Source: a bacterium
Lineage (GTDB): Bacteria > Pseudomonadota > Alphaproteobacteria > Rhizobiales > JAKIUO01
NCBI GenBank assembly: GCA_024228495.1
Contig: JAAETJ010000637.1
Location: 1 to 51,053 of the forward strand
Reading direction: 5' to 3'
Length of the DNA stretch: 51,053 nucleotides
How positions within the stretch are numbered: position 1 is the first letter of the stretch; every line of letters starts with the position of its first letter. Both the position numbers and the translations under genes were made by a program. Of this stretch, positions 1 to 8,883 are shown piece after piece. The notes beneath the pieces were generated by a model. That model saw only the letters and a program-made list of their open reading frames with translations, searched no databases and was not told the origin of the DNA.

Positions 1-3000
1 GAATTAGCATCTGAAGAGACCTTCTGGGAACTGATGACGTAAAAGTCTTTCACCCAGAGCGTCCCTTTATTACCCCTTGCCCTCTTGGCATCCAAATTCA
101 CCTTAAGAGACAGCTGGCCACCTTGAATGTTTGGATAAAGTCCAATCATTCTGAATGTCTTACCCGCATCCGTACTTTCGATCTTCATCACCCGTCCTGA
201 GCTGCTTTTTGGTTCCATTCGTATGGCAATCATGGATTGGCCGTTTAGGCGCCCCTTGAAGTCAAGCATGGAAATCCTGCTCTGTCTTTGCTTGACGTCT
301 ACCCTGGCACCACTGATGTATGCCCCCTTGCCGCCCGCAATGGTGCCAATATTGGCGTGAAAATTATAATCGATGGCTGATTTGCCTGAAGATCGTTTGC
401 CCTTTGTTTTTGAATTGCTGAAAAATTGATTGCGTAATAACCGTCGACCATCAAGGTTTTGTATCTTGGCAGTTATATCGAGAATACCCTGTTTGTTACG
501 CTTGCCCGTTACATCCATATTGTTGATATGATTGAAAGAGAAATTGGGAAAACGGAAAGAATGGAGTTGGCTGTCTTTGCCATTTAGCGCCAAGTCTCCC
601 TCGAGTAGCAGTTGATTGCCCACCAGGCTGAAATTCTCAAGATTGATAATGTCGTTATTGCTTTTGTTAACGTCAAACTGCAAAACCGCTGCGGTCCCTG
701 GGTGTTTTGACCAGCCTATCATTTTATTTGATAGATTTGCGTTGGTCAGATCCGCCCGGACCTGAATGCCCGTTAAGCCTTTCCGATTGGTCGAGGCCGT
801 AATGACGACAGGGATATCACCTGTCAGAAAACTGTTGAGTTTTGAGAGGCTGAGTTTGCGGCGGCTTGATTTGCTTAAAATAGCGCTCAGACGTATGGGT
901 GGCTGTTTTGCTTTCCTCGCTCCAAAAATCCGTTGCCAATTTACTTTTACAGGTATCCCTTTGATAACTATCCCACCATCAGCTTCGACAGCTTTTTCGC
1001 TTAGTTTTATATTGATAGACCCACCGTCGACAGACATACCACCAAACAGTTTTCTGCTTTTCATTTTTGTCAGTCGTAAATTACCATTCAGCCTAATCTC
1101 ACTAAATTCCAGATCATCTTTCAAGGGGATATGCATATTGACAACACCTTTCAAATCGCCATCGATGCGATTTCCCACATCCCCTGTATTGCGCGCTGTC
1201 TTCAGGGCTGGCTGGTTCGTGAACTTAATGAGGTCCTGGATTTTCCCCTCGAGACGAAAACTAAGATCAGACCCGGGATCGTCCTCCCTCAAATCGGATA
1301 TCGAGAAATTTCCATGAGAAAGCTTGAGGGGGGTTCCCTTGCGCAGATTAATTCTTCCCTTGGGAATATCAATACTTAATTGCCGACCTGCAATCTTCAA
1401 GGCGGCATCAGGTACTTTCAAGGGGAGTAGCCCATCGTGATATTTAACAAGCAGATCACTAAGTTTTAGATTTAGGCTCACCATTTTGGGAGCAAGATTG
1501 ACCCCAGTGGGTGATTTTGCCAAAGTGCCCGCTGGGATTGCGACTTTCAAGTCGCCAGATACTATCTGTCCTTCTCGAATTTTTTCGCCTACCCATTTGC
1601 GAGCTTTTATGGCCAGAATTCTTGGCCACAGCCTTTTTAAAACAGGCACAGATATACTGGAGAGCTTGCCTTGCAGATATATGCCTGGAGATGTTTCAAA
1701 ATCAGCAAGATAACCTTTAAGGTTGATCGTCGCGTTGCCTGCTTTTAGAAAAAGGCCAGCAATCTCTACGCGCTCAGAGTCGGGAATGATGGCGCCAGTA
1801 ACCCACCATTCGTCGATGATCACGGGTGCAAGCCCGAAATCTTTCGCGGCAAGGCGGGTTTTTTCACCCTTGATTGTAAAATACCATTTATTTGCCAAGT
1901 TGGACGGGTTATTCAACTGCACGATACCTGACAGATGCGTTTGATTCGCTCCCCACTTGAATAGTGAAGGGAGAATCAGCAGCTTGTTTCCATTCTTGGT
2001 GTAGGCGACTTTTAGTTGACCAATATCAAGATCAACAGCGTCAATGCCATCAGATTTATCGAGCCATGGCACCAATATTTTACCCGCTACAAGACGGATA
2101 TTGGCAAAGGCACTTTGAACTTCACCTTGATTGTTGAGTTTGGCATTTACCTTGCCATCAAAAGGTATATTGAAATGCTTGAGAAAGCCAAGCGTTGGTA
2201 TAAACCGTTGAAGAGAGGCTGGTGTGACATCCTTGAATCCAAAGTCCAGCTGAAGGTCTTGTGTGTTATCGGTTTGCTTTGTCTGAAAACGAATATTCCA
2301 GGGCTTTATATGCTCGCTTTTCGCGCCAACGACAACTTTGCCAAAGCCACGGATCAGACTACTCTTGTTGCTGTGCTTGAGATCAATAATAAAATCAGGA
2401 ATTTTCCACGAATAGTCAGCCTCCGCATTTGAGAACCGGACGGTCGCATCGCGGACACCAAACTGGGTCAGGTATGATGTGGTATTGCTATGACTTCGGG
2501 CCTCTTCAAAAGCGGCTGTGATAGCCTTCATTATTTCAAGTTTTGCAACCGTTGTTGGAGCATTTACCGCTGTATTGGAGGACTTGTTGGTTACCGTATC
2601 TCCCTTGAGAAGATCTGCAATACCATCATTTGTCTTGGTCGTATTTGGATAGGAGAGTGAAAGGCCGCTTTCCTTGCTATAGGCTATATCCAGTGTGGGC
2701 TTGATAAACACCATTTGACTGGGGGCAAGCCGTCCCCACATCAATGCGCGGCCATTCAGATCGACCGCAGCGAGCGGGGCTGTGGCAATCGCTTCCCCCT
2801 CTTTATTAGCAAGAACGATATCGCGTAATCTGAAGTGCACGCCCGCGCTATGGGCATTTTTGCCGACATAGGCACTTTTTATCTTGATTGACAATCCCGA
2901 AAGTTGCTCATTGATTGCGGTCTCGATTGAGGGCACAATAAAACTGAGATCAATGGCACCTTTTTCAAGCCGATAATAAAATAATCCAAGAAGAAACGCG

Positions 3001-3179
3001 CCGATTACAAGGAACCCAACGAGCAATTCAATCGTGAAAATAAAAATACGGCGTATGGGAGCCTGCATTTGATGCAGTTCAACTGGCTTGGGGAGATAGC
3101 TGGCAATCGCTCGTCTCGTTTTCTCAATACCAGCAACGGTATCGGAATTCCTGGTTTTATTGACGATGCGGTGAATCAT
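1..3179 (-). CDS. AsmA-like / DUF3971 envelope protein (C-terminus outside window)
   Basis: The reading frame is open from an ATG at 3179 to the window edge, giving at least 1059 residues; the C-terminus is missing. A good ribosome site (AGGAAACAA directly before ATG) supports the start. About 45 cytoplasmic residues (MIHRIVNKTRNS...) are followed by one membrane anchor at roughly residues 46-68. The rest is a long stretch of repetitive beta-strand-like sequence rich in Ile/Leu/Lys/Asn without Cys clusters or catalytic motifs. This matches the large AsmA-like C-terminal/DUF3971 proteins of Rhizobiales (related to YhdP/TamB bridge proteins). Known members of the superfamily are anchored in the inner membrane and are thought to help move phospholipid toward the outer membrane; that role here is inference. 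It is divergent from the peroxiredoxin gene across a 281-bp spacer. The family call rests on architecture and length. Confidence 0.75.
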   Translation of the reverse strand, partial: MIHRIVNKTRNSDTVAGIEKTRRAIASYLPKPVELHQMQAPIRRIFIFTIELLVGFLVIGAFLLGLFYYRLEKGAIDLSFIVPSIETAINEQLSGLSIKIKSAYVGKNAHSAGVHFRLRDIVLANKEGEAIATAPLAAVDLNGRALMWGRLAPSQMVFIKPTLDIAYSKESGLSLSYPNTTKTNDGIADLLKGDTVTNKSSNTAVNAPTTVAKLEIMKAITAAFEEARSHSNTTSYLTQFGVRDATVRFSNAEADYSWKIPDFIIDLKHSNKSSLIRGFGKVVVGAKSEHIKPWNIRFQTKQTDNTQDLQLDFGFKDVTPASLQRFIPTLGFLKHFNIPFDGKVNAKLNNQGEVQSAFANIRLVAGKILVPWLDKSDGIDAVDLDIGQLKVAYTKNGNKLLILPSLFKWGANQTHLSGIVQLNNPSNLANKWYFTIKGEKTRLAAKDFGLAPVIIDEWWVTGAIIPDSERVEIAGLFLKAGNATINLKGYLADFETSPGIYLQGKLSSISVPVLKRLWPRILAIKARKWVGEKIREGQIVSGDLKVAIPAGTLAKSPTGVNLAPKMVSLNLKLSDLLVKYHDGLLPLKVPDAALKIAGRQLSIDIPKGRINLRKGTPLKLSHGNFSISDLREDDPGSDLSFRLEGKIQDLIKFTNQPALKTARNTGDVGNRIDGDLKGVVNMHIPLKDDLEFSEIRLNGNLRLTKMKSRKLFGGMSVDGGSINIKLSEKAVEADGGIVIKGIPVKVNWQRIFGARKAKQPPIRLSAILSKSSRRKLSLSKLNSFLTGDIPVVITASTNRKGLTGIQVRADLTNANLSNKMIGWSKHPGTAAVLQFDVNKSNNDIINLENFSLVGNQLLLEGDLALNGKDSQLHSFRFPNFSFNHINNMDVTGKRNKQGILDITAKIQNLDGRRLLRNQFFSNSKTKGKRSSGKSAIDYNFHANIGTIAGGKGAYISGARVDVKQRQSRISMLDFKGRLNGQSMIAIRMEPKSSSGRVMKIESTDAGKTFRMIGLYPNIQGGQLSLKVNLDAKRARGNKGTLWVKDFYVISSQKVSSDAN

Positions 3180-3460
3180 TTGTTTCCTGTTATCAAGTCG
3201 TTGCATGCTTGGCAGCAACGCAACAATTTTCTGCTCTGATCATTTTCGAAGTTATTACTTTTATTGGTATCCCGTTTTGATGGCAAACAGCCGATCAACA
3301 ATAGCATCCAAAGACAGCTATCAAAATGGCGTTCACCCCATTGTCTGTTTGAAAAAAATGTTGCAACTGTTTACCATACTAAGAACAAGGACCTTTTCAT
3401 CAGGGATATTTGCCCTATTTGGACTTCGAAATCTAGACAAAAGCATGACGGGAGAACTCT

Positions 3461-3922
3461 ATGTTAAATGAAGGAGATAAGGCCCCTGACTTTACATTAG
3501 CAATAGAAGATGGATCTCTGCTCACATCAAGCGATCTCAAAGGGACTCCGTTTGTCCTTTATTTTTATCCCAAAGATGATACTAGCGGCTGCACCACCGA
3601 AGCAATTGACTTTACCAAATTGCTCGCTGATTTCACTAAGTTGAAAACAAGAATTATCGGTATTTCTCCAGATTCGGTGAATAAACATGTTAAATTCATC
3701 GACAAACATGACTTGCACGTCACCCTTGGTGCAGACGAGGACAAGAGCGTCGCAATGGATTATGGGGTATGGGCTGAGAAAAGAAATTATGGACGTACCT
3801 ATATGGGCATCGTGCGCACAACCTTTCTCATAGACAAAACCGGTCATATTGCCAAGATTTGGAACAAAGTAAGGGTCAAAGACCATGCAGCAGCCGTTCT
3901 TGAAGCCACCAGTTCTCTGTGA
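3461..3922 (+). CDS. bcp: Peroxiredoxin, BCP/PrxQ type (thioredoxin-dependent thiol peroxidase)
   Basis: This 153-residue protein is full length for the bacterioferritin comigratory protein family, which reduces hydrogen peroxide and organic hydroperoxides in the cytoplasm. It starts MLNEGDKAPDFTL and has the thioredoxin-fold core FVLYFYPKDDTSGCTTE, with the peroxidatic Cys at residue 44 in the expected context. The resolving Cys usually found five residues later (as in E. coli BCP) is replaced by Ile49, so the protein should work as a 1-Cys enzyme or use another thiol. ATG at 3461 is preceded by GGGAGA. A long hairpin at 3944-3980 follows the stop and probably ends the transcript. Confidence 0.93.
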   Translation: MLNEGDKAPDFTLAIEDGSLLTSSDLKGTPFVLYFYPKDDTSGCTTEAIDFTKLLADFTKLKTRIIGISPDSVNKHVKFIDKHDLHVTLGADEDKSVAMDYGVWAEKRNYGRTYMGIVRTTFLIDKTGHIAKIWNKVRVKDHAAAVLEATSSL

Positions 3923-4228
3923 ACAACCCAGAGCAAGTCTTGAGAGGCGCAATTATAGAAATGTGACATAATTGCGCTTCATTTTGCTGTCTCTTTTGTG
4001 CTGTCACTGCCTCGCTAGTGACACGGAGGCAATTATAACTTAGGATGGCTAAATAGAAAGTATGGATCATACAGATTTCTTATGTAGACATCATCTTGGT
4101 ATCTTTCTTGCTTTGGATGATTGGATTGTTGCGGATTTGAAAAGTTCGACAATTCTTGTCGGGAGAGTATCAAAGCGATAGCGAACATAGTATGCGGCCA
4201 GTAGTCAGTTAGGAGTGATGAAACAGTT
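3923..4228. other. Intergenic region bcp to bactofilin (306 bp)
   Basis: The interval holds the two hairpins described for the bcp end and then an AT-rich stretch leading into the bactofilin gene. AGGAG lies about 13 bases ahead of the bactofilin ATG, a slightly long spacing. No coding potential, tRNA or convincing promoter is visible. Confidence 0.5.
3944..3987 (+). terminator. Hairpin downstream of bcp
   Basis: A 13-bp stem pairs 3944-3956 with 3968-3980 around an 11-nt loop; the inner ten pairs (GCGCAATTAT with ATAATTGCGC) are perfect. It lies 22 bases past the bcp stop and is followed by the weakly T-rich ATTTTGCTGT. A second, smaller stem (TGTCACT at 4002-4008 with AGTGACA at 4017-4023) follows. 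The lack of a clean T-tract leaves open whether it terminates or only protects the mRNA end. Confidence 0.55.
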
Positions 4229-4792
4229 ATGTTTACAAAAAAACCGGAAAAAGGTGTGGATGTCGGTACCTCGGCTAATCCAATGGCATCAGCAGTACCA
4301 AGCCCGTCAATGCCAAAACCAGCTTCACCAGCCCCTATATCAGCGTCTCCCGTTACAGCAGTGCCCAAACCAGTACCTACCATGAGCAGCGGCAAATCCA
4401 TCCCATCCATATTTGCCGGTGATATAAGTATTACTGGTAATATTCAGTCGGCTGGAGAGATACAGATTGATGGTAAAGTTGAAGGTGACGTTAAATGCAC
4501 GTCCTTGATCGTTGGTGAAAGTGCTGATGTGTCAGGAGGTATTGTGGCCGAAGACGTTGTCGTCCGCGGCAAAGTAAACGGTTCCATTCGTGGTGTTCGT
4601 GTCACGCTGGAAGCGACTTCGGAAGTTGAAGGTGACGTCTATCACAAGACCCTTGCCATTGAGCAAGGAGCCTATTTCGAAGGCAAGTCTCGCCGTCAGG
4701 ACGATCCGGTTGGTAGTGCCCCGGAAAAATCTGGCACCACTGCCGCGGTTGCCAAACCTATTACGAACGGTTCTACCACAACGACAAAATAA
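4229..4792 (+). CDS. Bactofilin (polymer-forming cytoskeletal protein)
   Basis: This is a 187-residue protein. Residues 1-60 are a flexible tail rich in Pro, Ala and Ser. A central bactofilin (DUF583) domain covers about 65-155, with the repeating beta-helix pattern SITGNIQSAGEIQIDGKVEGDV and GKVNGSIRGVRVTLE. The tail after 155 is polar and disordered. Bactofilins polymerise without nucleotide into filaments and scaffold localised cell-wall synthesis or modification; in other species they are often encoded next to an M23 peptidase, which is not the case here. It is convergent with prfB across a shared hairpin at 4859-4888. Family certainty is high; the specific cellular role is not visible. 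Confidence 0.92.
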   Translation: MFTKKPEKGVDVGTSANPMASAVPSPSMPKPASPAPISASPVTAVPKPVPTMSSGKSIPSIFAGDISITGNIQSAGEIQIDGKVEGDVKCTSLIVGESADVSGGIVAEDVVVRGKVNGSIRGVRVTLEATSEVEGDVYHKTLAIEQGAYFEGKSRRQDDPVGSAPEKSGTTAAVAKPITNGSTTTTK

Positions 4793-4854
4793 AGAAGTAT
4801 CCTAAAAATCCTTTTTGCCAAATTGATGCATTGCATTCGATCAATCACAGATAA

Positions 4855-4897
4855 AACAACACCCACGCAATCGATATTGTATGGGTGTCGTTTTGGT
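4855..4897. terminator. Bidirectional terminator between bactofilin and prfB
   Basis: ACACCCA at 4859-4865 pairs with TGGGTGT at 4882-4888, and the stem continues inward (GCAAT with ATTGT) to a tight CGAT loop. On the + strand it is followed by CGTTTTGGTTT and on the - strand by TGTTTTAT, so it can serve both convergent genes. Confidence 0.65.
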
Positions 4898-4908
4898 TTA
4901 CGTACGCT

Positions 4909-6037
4909 TTAATCGAGGTCGGTGATTTTTTCACCCGTCCCATTAACGCGTTGAGCTAATGCCGCAGATATGAACTGATCCAGATCCCCATCAAGAACCG
5001 CTGGAGGATTGGTGCTTTCGACGCCTGTACGCAGGTCTTTGACCATCTGGTAAGGCTGCAACACATAAGACCTGATCTGATGTCCCCAGCCGATATCGGT
5101 TTTTTGAGCAGCCTGTGCTTGCGATTCTTCCTCGCGCTTCTTGAGTTCTTCTTCGTACAGACGCGCTTTCAGCATGGACCAGGCTGTATCCTTGTTCTTG
5201 TGCTGGGAGCGTTGTGACTGGCACTGCACGACGATATTGGTTGGAACATGGGTAATGCGTACGGCACTGTCAGTTGTGTTGACATGTTGCCCCCCTGCTC
5301 CGCTGGCCCGATATGTGTCGATACGGCAATCACTTTCGTTGATTTCAATTTCAATATTTTCATCGACGACGGGATATACCCAGACACTGGCAAAACTGGT
5401 GTGGCGGCGCGCGCTGGAATCAAAGGGTGAAATGCGTACCAGTCGATGGACTCCGGATTCAGTTTTCATCCAGCCATAAGCATCTTCACCTTTAAAATGC
5501 AGTGTAGCTGATTTGATGCCAGCTTCTTCTCCAGCGCTGGTTTCGATGATCTGGACTTTATAGGCATGTTGTTCGGCCCAACGAATATACATGCGCATCA
5601 TCATCTCGGCCCAATCCTGGGCCTCCGTGCCGCCAGCTCCCGCATTGATCTCGAGGTAGGTGTCATTGCCATCAGCTTCGCCCGACAACAAAGCTTCGGT
5701 TTCGCGGCGCAAGGTTTCTTTGTGAAGGATTTTTAGAGCGTTTTCAGCATCAACGACAACCTCGTCATCGTTCTCATCTTCTCCAAGTGAAATCATGTCT
5801 GAATTATCAACAAGCTCACGCTCCAAGCGTTCAAAGGCGGTGATGGCTATTTCCAGACGTTGGCGCTCGCGCATGACTTTACGTGCTTTGCCCGAATCGT
5901 CCCAAAGGGTTGGGTCTTCGGCCTGCTCGTTTAACGCCTGCAGTCGCTGTTTTGCTGTATCCCAGTCAAAGATGCCTCCTCAGGAGCGCAAGTGACCCCT
6001 TGATTTCATCGACCAAGTTTTGTGTTTCTGCACGCAT
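4909..6037 (-). CDS. prfB: Peptide chain release factor 2, expressed by programmed +1 frameshift
   Basis: RF2 recognises UGA and UAA stops and triggers peptide release. The ATG at 6037 (GAGGAG 10 bases ahead) opens a 23-codon frame that ends at an in-frame TGA (5968-5966). The stop is embedded in AGGAGGCATCTTTGAC, the classic slippery site CTT-TGA-C with an internal Shine-Dalgarno (AGGAGG) three bases upstream of CTT. A +1 slip joins it to the long frame read from 5967, giving about 375 residues. The main frame shows the RF2 anticodon tripeptide SPF ([16 protein letters not shown]) and the catalytic GGQ in [21 protein letters not shown]2 levels autoregulate because scarce RF2 lets ribosomes pause at UGA and shift. 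An ORF caller taking only the second frame would start wrongly at 5874. It is the last gene of amiC-mrcA-prfB. Confidence 0.96.
5965..5980 (-). promoter_or_regulatory. prfB programmed +1 frameshift signal
   Basis: Read on the minus strand the site is AGGAGGCATCTTTGAC. It contains an internal Shine-Dalgarno, the slippery CTT Leu codon and the UGA stop followed by C, the same arrangement as E. coli prfB (AGGGGGTATCTTTGAC). The two frames encode parts of one protein, so this is a recoding signal and not a sequencing error. Confidence 0.95.
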
Positions 6038-6106
6038 GCAGGCAATCTCCTCGCTATAGAAAACTAAAGAAAGGCAGTTATGCAGCGCCAGGTATGTGAT
6101 TTCAAG

Positions 6107-8686
6107 TTAATAGAGGCCGCGCCCGGCAGGAGACAGATATTCTTGACCATCACCTCCGGGCGCCCAACGATTTGCGGAAGGATCAGGCGGTGAAGTACCT
6201 GGCTTGAACGCCTCAAGGATCACATTCTGACCTGAATAAGAAGCGCGCTCACCCGTCTTGCGATTGATTTTGACAAGCTGAATACCGGGAGGTGCTCTAA
6301 AGGGAACGGATTTTTTATCTTTCGTGACCATTTTCATGAAATCTTTGAAAACTGGTGATGCGACGCCACCACCCGTTTCGCCTTTACCCATGGGAGTTGG
6401 ATTGTCAAATCCAACAAAAACACCAACAACCAGATCTGGTGAAAAGCCCATAAACCATGCATCACGTTCATCGTTCGTGGTCCCGGTTTTGCCTGCAAGG
6501 GATTGATTGGGAAGGGCGCGCCCGACCCGCACGCCAGTACCGCGTTTGACTACCCCCTCCATCATTGAAGTGATTTGATAGGCGGTATGTGGATCAATAA
6601 TCTGTTTGCGCGTGTCAACAAGTTCAGGTTCTTGCTGATTGCCCCAGGTTTTACTGGCGCAATCTGGACATGAACGCTCGTCATGACTGTAAAGCGTCTT
6701 GCCATAACGGTCCTGGATACGATCAATTACTGTGGGTTTCACCTGATAACCGCCATTTGCCAGAATGGCATAGCCGGTTGTCATTCGTAATAATGTGGTT
6801 TCTCCGGCCCCAAGTGACATGGAAAGCACGGGCATCAAATTGTCATAGACGCCAAAACGCCTTGCATATTCAGCGATAACAGGCATGCCCATATCTTGCG
6901 CCAGCCGCACTGTCATGAGGTTGCGGGATCTCTCAATGCCAGTACGCAAAGTCGATGGCCCATAGAATTTCTTACCATAGTTCTGCGGCCGCCAGACATC
7001 AAGACCTGGGCCTTGCTCAATAGCAAGTGGCGCGTCAAGAATAACGGTAGACGGCGAATACCCATTATCCAATGCAGTAGCATAGACGAAGGGTTTGAAC
7101 GACGAGCCGGGCTGACGATTTGCTTGGGTTGCGCGATTGAAACTACTGGCTGCGAAGCTGAAACCGCCTACAAGCGCAAGGATACGACCTGTATGGGGGT
7201 CCATCACAGTGATGCCGCCGCCAATCTGTGGGACCTGCATAAGTCGCCATTGACCTGCAACATCTTGTTCGGTGAGGGTTTTGCGCTTGCCTTTTTTTGT
7301 ACGAGGACGTCTTGGTGCAACAAAAATTACATCCCCAACACTCAAAACATCAGATGGCGTTTTGGGGCGTTTTCCTTTTGATTCCCGGCGCTTGCCTTTT
7401 TTGGTAATTTTCATGGACAGTAGTTTTCTAGCCCAGCGCATCTCAGTAAGTGGAATGGATCCAACTTCACGCTTTTCTTCAAGTTTACCCGATTTCAATA
7501 TGGCCGGTCGCAGACCTATGCGAGCTTCTTTGTCATCAAGCTCTAGGACGATCGCTTGTCGCCATGGCTGAATATCTGTAAGCGTGTTTTCGACTTTATT
7601 GATGAGTTGCCCCCAATCGCCTCCATCAAGGTCAAGTTTGGTCACTGCACCCCGCCATCCGTGTCGGCGGTCATAGGCAACCAATCCATCTACCAATGCC
7701 TTTTTAGCCATGCGCTGCATACGAGGATTTAGTGTTGTGCGCACTGACAACCCGCCTTCATACAGCTTAGTCTCGCCATAACGCGCCAAAATATCACGGC
7801 GCACTTCCTCGGCAAAATATTCGGCGGCAAAAATGCGCGCGCCAAAGGGACGCGGATTGACTTCAAGCTTGTGGGTAATCGCTTCTGCCCTTTGCTCCTC
7901 GGTTATGAAGCCATTGGCATACATGCGTCCAATAATCCAATTTCGTCTGATTAGTGCTTTCTCGGTTTTACGGAAAGGGTGATAGTTATTTGGCGCTTTG
8001 GGAAGTGTGGCCAGATAGGCCATTTCATGAATTTGCAGTTCTTTAAGTGATTTACCAAAATAATTGAGGGAGGCCGCTGCAACACCGTAAGAGCGCAGTC
8101 CAAAGAATATCTCATTGAGATACAGCTCCATGATCTGCCCCTTGGTAAAAGTCCGTTCAATGCGTATGGCGAGTATAGCCTCTTTGGCCTTGCGCACGAT
8201 TGTCTGATCTGATGTCAGCAGAAAGTTCTTGGCGACCTGTTGGGTAATCGTTGAGGCGCCACGTTTGGAGCCACCCATCCCTGCCAGACGGCGCACATTG
8301 GCAACAACCGCTGCAGCAAATGCCTTTAGATCAATACCGTGATGCTCATAGAAGTTCTTGTCTTCGGCCGCCATAAAGGCTTGGATCAATGGTTTGGGAA
8401 CCGCATTGATTGGTACGTAAATACGCCGTTCATGAGCATATTCCGCCAGGAGACGCCCATCATTTGCATGAATGCGCGTCATGACGGGAGGTTCATACTC
8501 GGCGAGTTTCTCGTAATTAGGCAGATCTTGCGAGATGTTCCACAAAAAATAGCCAGCAACGCCAGCACCAGTGATGCCCAAAATCATGCCACCAGCAAAT
8601 AACCACCCGATAAACGCCACAGTCCAGCTTTTGGATCTGCGCTTGACCGTCTTTGGAGGAAGAACAGGTGGCGGTGTTGCATGCAT
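6107..8686 (-). CDS. mrcA: Penicillin-binding protein 1A (bifunctional transglycosylase/transpeptidase)
   Basis: This is an 859-residue class A PBP that polymerises glycan strands from lipid II and cross-links the stems in the periplasm. A basic N-terminus precedes a membrane anchor at about 22-48. The GT51 domain carries the catalytic Glu108 in AAEDKNFYEHHGID and the STITQQVAKN motif. The transpeptidase domain has SSFK (Ser528, Lys531), the SRN triad in ERSRNLMTVRLA, and KTGT (Lys733). A Lys/Arg-rich insertion (KITKKGKRRESKGKRPK) lies between the two domains, in the OB-like linker typical of PBP1A. A weak ribosome site (AGGAAGAG) lies about 12 bases before the ATG. It lies between amiC and prfB, an arrangement common in Rhizobiales. 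Confidence 0.96.
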   Translation of the reverse strand: MHATPPPVLPPKTVKRRSKSWTVAFIGWLFAGGMILGITGAGVAGYFLWNISQDLPNYEKLAEYEPPVMTRIHANDGRLLAEYAHERRIYVPINAVPKPLIQAFMAAEDKNFYEHHGIDLKAFAAAVVANVRRLAGMGGSKRGASTITQQVAKNFLLTSDQTIVRKAKEAILAIRIERTFTKGQIMELYLNEIFFGLRSYGVAAASLNYFGKSLKELQIHEMAYLATLPKAPNNYHPFRKTEKALIRRNWIIGRMYANGFITEEQRAEAITHKLEVNPRPFGARIFAAEYFAEEVRRDILARYGETKLYEGGLSVRTTLNPRMQRMAKKALVDGLVAYDRRHGWRGAVTKLDLDGGDWGQLINKVENTLTDIQPWRQAIVLELDDKEARIGLRPAILKSGKLEEKREVGSIPLTEMRWARKLLSMKITKKGKRRESKGKRPKTPSDVLSVGDVIFVAPRRPRTKKGKRKTLTEQDVAGQWRLMQVPQIGGGITVMDPHTGRILALVGGFSFAASSFNRATQANRQPGSSFKPFVYATALDNGYSPSTVILDAPLAIEQGPGLDVWRPQNYGKKFYGPSTLRTGIERSRNLMTVRLAQDMGMPVIAEYARRFGVYDNLMPVLSMSLGAGETTLLRMTTGYAILANGGYQVKPTVIDRIQDRYGKTLYSHDERSCPDCASKTWGNQQEPELVDTRKQIIDPHTAYQITSMMEGVVKRGTGVRVGRALPNQSLAGKTGTTNDERDAWFMGFSPDLVVGVFVGFDNPTPMGKGETGGGVASPVFKDFMKMVTKDKKSVPFRAPPGIQLVKINRKTGERASYSGQNVILEAFKPGTSPPDPSANRWAPGGDGQEYLSPAGRGLY

Positions 8687-8883
8687 GCTGGTGTGGTCTC
8701 TTCCTGATTATTGGTTCAAATTTTAGCGCTCGGGCATGGTGGTAACACCATTCAATAAGAAAATTCAATATGGCGAGGACGTGGCAAATAGCAGTTTACC
8801 ACGAACGAATATCCCAAATATCCCAGAATCACTTCAAAAACGACTAGTTTTGCCGCTATCATTTCAAATTGCACCGATGCATC

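Noticed and set aside
5874-6037. prfB upstream stop as a frameshift mutation or sequencing error
   Set aside because: The stop is embedded in the complete programmed frameshift signal, so it is a real recoding site.
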